From positions 1 to 27,519 of the forward strand of contig JBDSTZ010000500.1 of assembly GCA_039927975.1 (NCBI GenBank): a stretch of DNA of 27,519 bases, written 5' to 3'. Positions 15,936 through 22,881 of this stretch are shown piece after piece (position 1 is the first letter of the stretch; each line of letters begins with the position of its first letter). The DNA comes from JBDSTZ01 sp039927975. GTDB lineage: Bacteria; Pseudomonadota; Gammaproteobacteria; Burkholderiales; Burkholderiaceae_D. The notes beneath the pieces were generated by a model, which had not been told where the DNA came from, did not search any database, and was given only the letters and a program-made list of their open reading frames with translations. Position numbers and translations under genes: made by a program.

Positions 15936-16859
15936 GTGGAATACAAAGACTACTACCAGACCCTCGGGGTCGAGAAAACTGCCTCGCCCGAGGACATCAA
16001 AAAAGCGTATCGCAAGCTCATGCGCAAGTACCACCCCGATGTCAGCAAGCACAGCGAGGCCGACAGCAAGACCAAGGAAATCAACGAAGCCTACGGCGTG
16101 CTGGGCGACGCTGAAAAGCGCGCGGCTTACGACGACCTCGGCCGGGGGCGGCGCGCCGGGCAGGAATTTCAGCCGCCGCCGGATTGGGCGTCGGCGTTCG
16201 GCGGCGGCGGTGGCGGCACGGATTCGAATGACTTTTTTTCCGACCTGTTCGCCCACGTGGGCCGGCGTTCGCGCACCGGCGGCAGCTTCCAGATGCGCGG
16301 CGAGGACATCAACGCCACCATCGCCATCGACTTGCGGGACGCCTATCAGGGCGTCAGCCGCAACGTCACCATGCGCGTGCCGCAGCGCGACGCGTCCGGC
16401 CGCGCCAGCATGCAGGAACGAACCTTGTCCGTGACCATCCCCAAAGGCGTGCTGCCGGGCCAGCAATTGCGGCTGGCGGGGCAGGGCCACGCCGGCAGCG
16501 GTGGCGGCGGATCCGGCGACCTGTTCCTCGAAGTGGTATTCAATCCCGATCCGCGCTACCGGCTTGAAGGCAGTGACGTGTATGAAAGCGTGCCGGTCGC
16601 GCCCTGGGAGGCCGCGCTCGGCGCCAGGATCGCGGTGCCGACGCCGTCGGGCCAGGTCGAAGTGAGCGTGCCGGCCGGTTCGCAAACGGGCCGCAAGCTG
16701 CGCCTCAAGGGGCGCGGCATTCCGGCCGCCACGCCGGGCGACCTGTACCTCATTCTCGAGGTCGTGCTGCCGCCGGCCGATAACGACAAGGCCCGCCAAT
16801 TGTACGAAACCATGGCGCGCGAGCTGGCCTTCAATCCGCGCGCGCGCATCGGAGGCTGA
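15936..16859 (+). CDS. cbpA: CbpA, DnaJ-class co-chaperone
   Basis: The 307-residue protein starts at GTG 15936 (GGGAG at 15923-15927). Residues 5-70 form a J domain with the HPD motif at 33-35. A Gly/Phe-rich linker follows, with a run of glycines near residue 90. Then come the two C-terminal substrate-binding beta-domains (around VTIPKGVLPGQQLRL and GRKLRLKGRGIP). There is no zinc-finger domain, so it is CbpA-like (type II) rather than DnaJ. The length matches E. coli CbpA (306 residues). It stimulates the ATPase of DnaK and in E. coli also binds curved DNA in stationary phase. Its modulator gene cbpM starts two bases after the stop codon, so the pair is an operon as in other proteobacteria. 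Confidence 0.96.
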   Translation: MEYKDYYQTLGVEKTASPEDIKKAYRKLMRKYHPDVSKHSEADSKTKEINEAYGVLGDAEKRAAYDDLGRGRRAGQEFQPPPDWASAFGGGGGGTDSNDFFSDLFAHVGRRSRTGGSFQMRGEDINATIAIDLRDAYQGVSRNVTMRVPQRDASGRASMQERTLSVTIPKGVLPGQQLRLAGQGHAGSGGGGSGDLFLEVVFNPDPRYRLEGSDVYESVPVAPWEAALGARIAVPTPSGQVEVSVPAGSQTGRKLRLKGRGIPAATPGDLYLILEVVLPPADNDKARQLYETMARELAFNPRARIGG

Positions 16860-16861
16860 AA

Positions 16862-17173
16862 ATGGCCGATCAACAAAGTATTGCAGCGGTACTGATCGAC
16901 GAGGTGGCGCTCAGCGTGGAAGAACTGGCGCGCGCCTGCGATGTCGAACCGGAGTGGGTGCTGCGCCACGTGCAGGCCGGGGTGTTGTGCGAGGGTGCCG
17001 ACGTGCAGCTCGCGGCGCTGCGTTTTCGCAGCTCCGACTTGCAGCGCGCGCGCCGCCTGTTAAGTCTGGAGCGTGATTTCGACGCCAATGAAGATATCGC
17101 CGCGCTGGTCATCGACCTCGCCGACGAAATTCACCGGCTGCGCACCCGCATGCAGGCGCTCGGCGTGCGCTAG
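16862..17173 (+). CDS. cbpM: CbpM, chaperone modulator of CbpA
   Basis: This 103-residue protein has the winged-helix, MerR-like layout of CbpM: a helix-turn-helix-like region (SVEELARACDVEPEWV), a short hydrophobic wing region with LRFRSSDLQRARR, and a C-terminal helix ending DLADEIHRLRTRM. CbpM binds the J domain of CbpA and blocks its interaction with DnaK. The ATG lies two bases after the cbpA stop, with the ribosome site (GGAGG at 16850-16854) inside the cbpA 3' end, so translation is probably coupled. Length agrees with E. coli CbpM (101 residues). Confidence 0.94.
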   Translation: MADQQSIAAVLIDEVALSVEELARACDVEPEWVLRHVQAGVLCEGADVQLAALRFRSSDLQRARRLLSLERDFDANEDIAALVIDLADEIHRLRTRMQALGVR

Positions 17174-17237
17174 CAGCTGGCGCTGGCCCGGCTGGCTGGC
17201 CGTTGGCATGCACCGTCACCAACTGCGGCATGCCGGC

Positions 17238-18890
17238 TCACGCCTCCACCACCGACGCCGCGGCCACGCCCAGCGCGCCTTCAAGCTGATCGTGATAGTT
17301 GTCGCGCCCGATGAGCGCCACCAGGCCGGCAACCGTCAGCTTGTCCCTGACTCGCGCATTCGCTTCGCACAGCATCACCCGCACGCCGCGCCGCTGCATC
17401 ACTCCGATCACTTCCTCCAGCGTCTTCAAGCCGGTCATGTCGATGAACGGCACCCGCCGCAGCCGCAGCAGCAGCACGCGCGGCGTGGTGTGGGTCGCCA
17501 GCAATACGCGCTCCAGGTTTTCCACCGCGCCAAAGAAAAACGGACCTTCGATCGCATACACCAGCACGCCTGGCGGCAAGGCTTGCATGCCGTGCGCGGC
17601 CAGCGCGTCCGCCAGCTCGGGCGCGCTTTGCGGCAGCACCTCCACCGCAGCGGACATGCGCCGCACGAATTGCAGCATCGCCAGGATCACGCCGATATTG
17701 ACCGCCACGATGAGATCGACGAACACGGTGAGCATGAACGTGATCAGCAGGATCGCCACGTCGGCCCTCGGGGCGCGCCGCAGCATGCGCGCGAAGTGCG
17801 GTATTTCCGCCATGTTGAAGGCGACCACGAACAGGATCGCCGCCAGCGCCGCCAGCGGCACGTCGGTGACCAGCGGCGCCAGCAGCACGATCACCAACAC
17901 CAGCGTGAGCGCGTGCACGATGCCGGCCAGCGGGCTGCTGCCGCCGTTGCGGATGCTGGTGGCGGTGCGCGCGATGGCGCCGGTGGCGGCGAAACCGCCG
18001 AACAGCGGCGCGATCAGGTTGGCCAGACCCTGGCCGATCAGCTCCTGGTTCGAATTGTGACGGGTGCCGGCCATGCCGTCGGCCACCACCGCCGACAACA
18101 GCGATTCGATGGCGCCGAGCATGGCGATGGCGAAGGCCGGCCCGACCAGCTCGACCACGCGCGCCAGGCTGATACCAGGCGGGGCAAACGCCGGCAGTTG
18201 CTGCGGAATGCCGCCGAACGCGCTGCCGATGGTGGCCACGCCGTCGAACCCGACGCCGAGCTGGACCAGGGTGGCCGCCACCATGGCCACCAGCGGCGCC
18301 GGCACCCGCTTGAGGCCAGCCACGCGCGGCGCGCCGGCCAGCACCGCGAGGCTGAGCAAGCCGATGAGGGTGGTGCCGCGCTGGAGTTGCGGCAACGCTT
18401 GCAGCAAGTGCCAGAAACGCTCGTGGAAGTGGGCGCCGCCGGCCGCCGGCAGACCGAAAAAATATTGCCACTGCCCGACCCAGATGATCACGCCGATGCC
18501 GGCCGTGAAACCGACCATCACCGGATCGGGAATGAAGCGGATCACCCCGCCCATCTTGCACAAGCCCATTGCCAGCAGCATCACGCCGGCCATCATCGAG
18601 GCGATCTGGAGGCCGTCGATGCCGTATTTGGCGGTGATGCCGGCCAGGATCGCGACAAAGGCGCCGGTCGGCCCGGCGATCTGCTGGCGCGTGCCACCGA
18701 ACAGGGTGACCGCCAGGCCGGCGACGATGGCGGTGTACAAGCCTTGCTCGGGCCGCGCGCCGGAAGCGATCGCGAATGCCATCGACAGCGGCAAGGCCAC
18801 CACGCCGACCACGATGCCGGCCACCACATTGGGCAGCAGATGGCGGCCGCGCAACAGGCCCGCGCGCTGTGCTTCGAGAATGCTGATCAT
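17238..18890 (-). CDS. SulP family anion transporter with STAS domain
   Basis: The start ATG 18888-18890 has GGAG four to five bases upstream and gives 550 residues; a frame reaching 18920 would add ten residues without a better ribosome site. The first 400 residues hold the transmembrane SulP core, with the signature region VVALPLSMAFAIASGARPEQGLYTAI near the N-terminus and the QIAGPTGAF motif after it. The C-terminal 120 or so residues form a cytoplasmic STAS domain, with VPFIDMTGLKTLEE around the site where related anti-sigma antagonists carry a serine. SulP proteins take up sulfate, bicarbonate, dicarboxylates or other anions; the substrate cannot be assigned. No carbonic anhydrase gene is adjacent. 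It converges on cbpM. Confidence 0.94.
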   Translation of the reverse strand: MISILEAQRAGLLRGRHLLPNVVAGIVVGVVALPLSMAFAIASGARPEQGLYTAIVAGLAVTLFGGTRQQIAGPTGAFVAILAGITAKYGIDGLQIASMMAGVMLLAMGLCKMGGVIRFIPDPVMVGFTAGIGVIIWVGQWQYFFGLPAAGGAHFHERFWHLLQALPQLQRGTTLIGLLSLAVLAGAPRVAGLKRVPAPLVAMVAATLVQLGVGFDGVATIGSAFGGIPQQLPAFAPPGISLARVVELVGPAFAIAMLGAIESLLSAVVADGMAGTRHNSNQELIGQGLANLIAPLFGGFAATGAIARTATSIRNGGSSPLAGIVHALTLVLVIVLLAPLVTDVPLAALAAILFVVAFNMAEIPHFARMLRRAPRADVAILLITFMLTVFVDLIVAVNIGVILAMLQFVRRMSAAVEVLPQSAPELADALAAHGMQALPPGVLVYAIEGPFFFGAVENLERVLLATHTTPRVLLLRLRRVPFIDMTGLKTLEEVIGVMQRRGVRVMLCEANARVRDKLTVAGLVALIGRDNYHDQLEGALGVAAASVVEA

Positions 18891-19074
18891 GGAACTCCGC
18901 GATGGTGTGCTCGTGGCCAATGAGTTCCATGATAGGCGAAGTGCCCCTGCGTCAAGGATAAAGCCCGCCAGCTTCGCTCAAGTATTCAACAGATTGCCGC
19001 AAGGCTCCAGCGCGCCAGACCTTCGACACGCGCCGTAAAATCGTTTCAGAAACATCAACGAACGGAGGCGCAAC

Positions 19075-19677
19075 ATGGCACAAACCGATGCAACAATGGC
19101 CAGCGGAACCGACTTGCAAGGCAAGCGGGTCGCGGTGCTGATGACGGACGGCGTCGAGCAGGTCGAGTACACCTCGCCACGCGCCTTTCTCGAGCAGCAT
19201 GGCGCGCAAGTCATTCTCATTTCACCCAAGGGCAAGGGCGAGCAGATCCAGGGCTTCAACCACCTCACCCCCGATCAGCGCTTCACCGTCGACATGGGCG
19301 TGAGCGAGGCGCGGCCCAACGATTTCGACGCACTGGTGTTGCCGGGCGGGGTCGCCAATCCGGACCAGCTTCGCCTGAGCAAGGAGTCGATCGACTTCAT
19401 TCGCGAGTTCGCCGACAGCGACAAGCCGATTGCCTCGATCTGCCACGGCCCCTGGACCTTGATCGACGCCGGGGTCGCCAAGGCCAAGCACATGACCAGC
19501 TGGCCCTCCCTCAAGAACGACCTGTGCAACGCCGGCGCTGAATGGACCGACGACCCGGTGGTCATCGACGGCAAGCTCATCACCAGCCGCAAGCCGGACG
19601 ACCTGCCGGCCTTCAACGATGCGCTGCTCAAGGAATTGCGTATCCCGCCGGGCAACGATCCCGGTCCCACTTCCTGA
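19075..19677 (+). CDS. PfpI/DJ-1 superfamily protein (YhbO/GSP18-like)
   Basis: The 200-residue protein begins at ATG 19075 with GGAGG at 19064-19068. It has the DJ-1/PfpI fold: a strand RVAVLMTDGVEQVEY carrying the conserved Glu, the LVLPGGVANPDQLR loop, and the nucleophile elbow ASICHGPW with Cys123 and His124. Members of this subgroup are stress-related proteins described as peptidases, deglycases or glyoxalase-like enzymes; the physiological reaction is debated. The extra 14-residue polar N-terminus is slightly longer than usual. It stands alone between the SulP gene (divergent) and the flagellinolysin gene, which has its own promoter. Confidence 0.93.
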   Translation: MAQTDATMASGTDLQGKRVAVLMTDGVEQVEYTSPRAFLEQHGAQVILISPKGKGEQIQGFNHLTPDQRFTVDMGVSEARPNDFDALVLPGGVANPDQLRLSKESIDFIREFADSDKPIASICHGPWTLIDAGVAKAKHMTSWPSLKNDLCNAGAEWTDDPVVIDGKLITSRKPDDLPAFNDALLKELRIPPGNDPGPTS

Positions 19678-19716
19678 GAAAAATGTAAATTAGAAAGATA
19701 AATGTTGTTCAGCGGC

Positions 19717-19743
19717 TAAAGAATCGGCGCTTGCCGCCGTAAA
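19717..19743 (+). promoter_or_regulatory. Sigma-28 (FliA) type flagellar promoter
   Basis: TAAA at 19717-19720, a 15-base spacer, then GCCGTAAA at 19736-19743. The enteric FliA consensus is TAAA-N15-GCCGATAA, so the spacing is exact and the -10 differs at two positions. It lies 31 bases before the flagellin start codon, the normal arrangement for a late (class III) flagellar gene. Confidence 0.85.
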
Positions 19744-19744
19744 A

Positions 19745-19763
19745 CGATAGGAGATTGCTATCG
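19745..19763 (+). other. Leader hairpin upstream of flagellinolysin start
   Basis: CGATAG (19745-19750) pairs with CTATCG (19758-19763) around a seven-base loop. The AGGAG at 19749-19753 is partly in the stem and loop, but lies 21 bases from the ATG, too far for a normal ribosome site. The hairpin could bring the site closer to the start or regulate access to it; this is inference. Confidence 0.4.
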
Positions 19764-19774
19764 GATTCTTATAG

Positions 19775-21439
19775 ATGTCGCTGTCCGTCACCACCAACGT
19801 CGCGTCCCAGAACGCCCAGCGCCATGCCAGTGCGCAGGGCGCTGGCTTGACGCGTTCCATCCAGCGCCTCTCGAGCGGCCTGCGGATCAATTCGGCTGCC
19901 GACGATGCGGCTGGCCTGGCGATCGCCGACCGCATGACGTCCGGCCTGCGCGGCATGTCCCAGGCTGGACGCAATATCAACGATGCCACCTCGCTCATGC
20001 AGGTGGCCGACGGCGGCATGGCGCAGATCACGGAAAGTCTGCAACGGCTGCGCGAACTGGCGGTCCAGGCCGGCAACGGCGCCTATTCCGACAGCGACCG
20101 CGCCTCGCTCCAGCTGGAGGCGACCCAGATCCTGTCGCACATCACCCAGATCGGCAAGGAGACCTCGTTCAATGGCGAGGCGGTGTTTTCCCAGAGCCAG
20201 GCCAGCATTGGTGGCGATGAGAAGAAGCGCGCGGTGATCGACGGTCTCAAGAACGGTTGGCTGCGCTCGGCCGAAAAACTGGTGCAGCAGTATTACGGGC
20301 TGACCGGCGACGGCGCCACCCTGACCGTCAACCTCGAAGGCGGCGACGGACCGTTCAATGTGCTCGCTTCGGTGTCGGGCACGGTGGGAGGGGGCAGCAG
20401 CAAGTTCAACAATATGCACCTGAACATCGACATGGACGATTTCGACAACACGAATCCCCCCGACGGCGGGCGCAATCCGATGTTCTCGGACCGCATCATC
20501 GCCCATGAAATGACCCATGCGATCATGACCCGCGCCACCGGTTTCGCCTTGCCAAAATGGTTTGTCGAGGGCACGGCCGAGCTGATCCACGGCGCCGACG
20601 AGCGCCTCGCCGGCGCGGTGGCCGGCGGCAACGAGGCGGCGGTGGTCAACACCCTGAGCAGCGGTTTCAGCTACGAGAGCGCCTACGCCGCCAGCCGCTA
20701 CCTGCACTACAAGCTCAACGAGATGCACGTCGACGGCGGCATCAAGGGCATCATGCTGTATTTGCACGACCACCAGAACGAAGGCTTGAACGAGGCGCTC
20801 AACGCGGTGACCAACGGCGTGTATGCCAACGTTGCCGCCTTCGAAGCCGATTTCACCGCCAACGGCGTTGACTACATCAGCAACCACATGAATCTCGCCA
20901 ACGCCGACACCGGCGCCATCGGCGGGCTCGATGCCGACGGCGGCCCGGTGCGCAACGCGCGCGACGTCGTGCCCGACGTCACCGACCGCCCCAGCGACGA
21001 TCCGATGGAAGGCCTCAAGGTCGTCTTCCCGACCCTGGGCGGCTCGGCCGGCAGCCGCCAGGTCCAGGTCCAGGTGGGCGCCACGGCCAAGGACAATTTC
21101 ATTATCGACCTGGGCGCGATGAACGCCGCCGCGCTCGGCATCGACAAGCTCAAGCTGGCGACGTCGGGCAGCGCGATCACGCATATCGACGAGGCGCTCG
21201 AGTACGTGGCCAAGCAGCGCACCAACGTCGGCGCCTCGATGAAGCGGCTGGAATCGGCCTCCAGCAGCTTGCAGGTGAACACCGAAAACCTGGCCGCCAG
21301 CCGCTCGCGCATTCTCGACGCCGATTACGCCGCCGAAACGGCGACCCTGACGCGCAGCCAGATCCTGCAGCAGGCCGCCACCTCGATGGTGGCGCAGGCC
21401 AACAGCCTGCCCAATTCGGTGCTGGCGCTGTTGCGCTAA
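19775..21439 (+). CDS. Flagellinolysin: flagellin with internal zinc-metallopeptidase domain
   Basis: This 554-residue protein has canonical flagellin ends. Residues 1 to about 140 form D0/D1 (TNVASQNAQRH, LSSGLRINSAADDAAGLAIADRM in two parts, LQRLRELAVQAGNG). The last 110 or so form the C-terminal D1/D0 (TNVGASMKRLES, RSRILDADYAAETATLTR, PNSVLALLR). Between them, where D2/D3 would be, lies a metallopeptidase: zinc motif HEMTH (His244, Glu245, His248) and the third-ligand motif WFVEGTAE (Glu265), as in the collagenase-like gluzincin group. This is the architecture of the reported flagellinolysin family, in which the peptidase is displayed in thousands of copies along the filament. A sigma-28 promoter lies directly upstream. 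No second flagellin or core flagellar gene is in the window, so whether it is a minor or major filament subunit is unknown. Confidence 0.95.
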   Translation: MSLSVTTNVASQNAQRHASAQGAGLTRSIQRLSSGLRINSAADDAAGLAIADRMTSGLRGMSQAGRNINDATSLMQVADGGMAQITESLQRLRELAVQAGNGAYSDSDRASLQLEATQILSHITQIGKETSFNGEAVFSQSQASIGGDEKKRAVIDGLKNGWLRSAEKLVQQYYGLTGDGATLTVNLEGGDGPFNVLASVSGTVGGGSSKFNNMHLNIDMDDFDNTNPPDGGRNPMFSDRIIAHEMTHAIMTRATGFALPKWFVEGTAELIHGADERLAGAVAGGNEAAVVNTLSSGFSYESAYAASRYLHYKLNEMHVDGGIKGIMLYLHDHQNEGLNEALNAVTNGVYANVAAFEADFTANGVDYISNHMNLANADTGAIGGLDADGGPVRNARDVVPDVTDRPSDDPMEGLKVVFPTLGGSAGSRQVQVQVGATAKDNFIIDLGAMNAAALGIDKLKLATSGSAITHIDEALEYVAKQRTNVGASMKRLESASSSLQVNTENLAASRSRILDADYAAETATLTRSQILQQAATSMVAQANSLPNSVLALLR

Positions 21440-21541
21440 ACGCATCGGCCAACACATGCTTTGACACAGCACGCGGGCGGCGGGATACTGGGGGCGACAG
21501 ACGCTGGCCACTGGCCGGCGCCCGGTACGCATGGAGGCGCT

Positions 21542-22708
21542 ATGAAAACCTTGATGGCCTGGCTGTTGTTCCTGTTTGTCCTGTTAATCTCCGGCTGCGC
21601 CGGCGTGCCGGCCCCGGTACCCACCCAACTATTCAGCGACGCCGCCTTCGGTCCGCCGTCCGAGGCGGTCGCGGTCGACAATCTGTTCAGCATGAGTCCG
21701 GCGATGCTCGGCTATCTGAACAGCAAGGCATTCAAGGAGCAGGTGCGCGACAAGGGGCCGGAACGCGGCCTGGTCGACGCCCTGTATCAGAAATCGGACT
21801 TGCGGCTCGAATACGATTCAAGCGTCACCCGCGATGCTGCCCAGACCTATCAGGCGCGCACCGGCAATTGCATGTCGCTGGTGATCATGACGGCGGCGTT
21901 CGCCAAGGCGATGGCGCTCAACGTCACTTTTCAGAGCGTGGTGGTGGACGACACCTGGCGCCGCAGCGGCAACCTGTACCTGGCCAGCGGTCACGTGAAT
22001 CTGACGCTGGCGAAAAGACCGGCAGTTGGTGTCACCAGCTCCGATGGCGACCGCTCGCTGCTGATCGATTTTCTGCCGCAGGAAGACATGGCCGGCTATC
22101 GCACCACCGTGCTCGACGAGGACACGGTGGTGGCCATGTACATGAATAACCGCGCCGTCGAAGCGTTGGTGCGCAACGAGGTCAATAACGCGTACTGGTG
22201 GGCGAAGTCGGCACTGGAAAAGAGCCCTTCATTTGTGCTGGCTTATAACACCCTGGCCGTGATTTACCAGCGCAACGGGCATGAACTGCTGGCCGAGCGC
22301 GCCTACAGGCTGGCGCTAGAGCGCGAGCCAAAGAATATCGTACTGATGCAGAATTTCGCGCCCTTGCTGGCGAGCCTGGGCAAGCACGACGAAGCGAAGG
22401 CCATGGCGCAGCGCGTGGCGGCGATGCAGCCGAATCCGCCTTACCATTACTTCAACCTGGGAATGGAAGCGATGGCGCGCCAGGATTATGCTTCGGCCAA
22501 GGCGCTGTTCGCGCGCGAGGTGCAGCGTGCGCCGTATTCGGACGAATTCCATTTTTGGCTGGGTGTGGCGCTGCTGCGCCTCGGCGATGCGAAACAGGCG
22601 CGTGAACAGATTGCCCTCGCGCTTGATAACAGTACCTCGAAGGATGGCAAGGCGCTGTACTCGGCGAAGCTGGCACATTTGAAGGCGCAGGCCCGGCAGG
22701 CGTATTAG
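21542..22708 (+). CDS. Lipoprotein with transglutaminase-like and TPR domains
   Basis: From ATG 21542 (GGAGG just upstream) the protein has 388 residues. The signal peptide ends in the lipobox ISGC with the lipidated Cys19. Residues about 65-190 form a transglutaminase-like core with a plausible Cys-His-Asp triad: GNC (Cys110), SGHVNL (His151) and LLIDF (Asp176). Residues about 200-380 contain four TPR-like repeats (for example NAYWWAKSALEKSPS, AERAYRLALEREPKN, ASAKALFAREVQRAP, QAREQIALAL). The combination suggests a membrane-anchored hydrolase or scaffold acting on proteins or peptidoglycan peptides in the periplasm. It follows the flagellinolysin gene by 102 bases with no visible terminator, so it may share its message. 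No known partner; role unknown. Confidence 0.88.
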   Translation: MKTLMAWLLFLFVLLISGCAGVPAPVPTQLFSDAAFGPPSEAVAVDNLFSMSPAMLGYLNSKAFKEQVRDKGPERGLVDALYQKSDLRLEYDSSVTRDAAQTYQARTGNCMSLVIMTAAFAKAMALNVTFQSVVVDDTWRRSGNLYLASGHVNLTLAKRPAVGVTSSDGDRSLLIDFLPQEDMAGYRTTVLDEDTVVAMYMNNRAVEALVRNEVNNAYWWAKSALEKSPSFVLAYNTLAVIYQRNGHELLAERAYRLALEREPKNIVLMQNFAPLLASLGKHDEAKAMAQRVAAMQPNPPYHYFNLGMEAMARQDYASAKALFAREVQRAPYSDEFHFWLGVALLRLGDAKQAREQIALALDNSTSKDGKALYSAKLAHLKAQARQAY

Positions 22709-22783
22709 ACCAGTTGGCGCAGGGGATTGTCAGGACCGATTTCGCGGCAACGGTTGTTGACGGGGCAGGGGATCTCACCGCCG

Positions 22784-22810
22784 AAAAAAAACGGACCGCA
22801 TGGCGGTCCG
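22784..22810 (-). terminator. Rho-independent terminator of the lyase gene
   Basis: Read on the minus strand, CGGACCGC and GCGGTCCG form a perfect eight-base stem around a three-base loop, followed by eight T residues. It lies 72 bases past the stop codon of the PL4-like lyase gene. Confidence 0.88.
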
Positions 22811-22815
22811 CTGGT

Positions 22816-22875
22816 GCTGCACGGCGACGCAGTGCACCGCCCGTAGCTGCAAGGCGACGCAGTGCGCCGCCCGTA
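22816..22875. repeat. Tandem duplication of a 30-bp unit
   Basis: Two adjacent 30-bp units (22816-22845 and 22846-22875) begin GCTGCA and end CGCCCGTA, and differ at two positions. They lie between the lyase stop codon and its terminator, i.e. in the 3' untranslated part of the lyase message. Confidence 0.85.
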
Positions 22876-22881
22876 CAGCGC

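Noticed and set aside
17073..18923. Very long open frame antisense to the SulP transporter gene, and a second long frame on the same strand as it
   Set aside because: Their products are dominated by Arg, His, Gln and Ala as expected from shadow frames in GC-rich DNA, while the SulP frame has clear membrane helices and a STAS domain.
19769..21532. Open frame of about 587 codons antisense to the flagellinolysin gene
   Set aside because: The sense frame has unmistakable flagellin and zinc-site motifs plus a promoter; the antisense product matches no pattern and has biased composition.
22816..22875. 30-bp repeat considered as CRISPR
   Set aside because: Only two units, directly adjacent with no spacer, and no cas genes.
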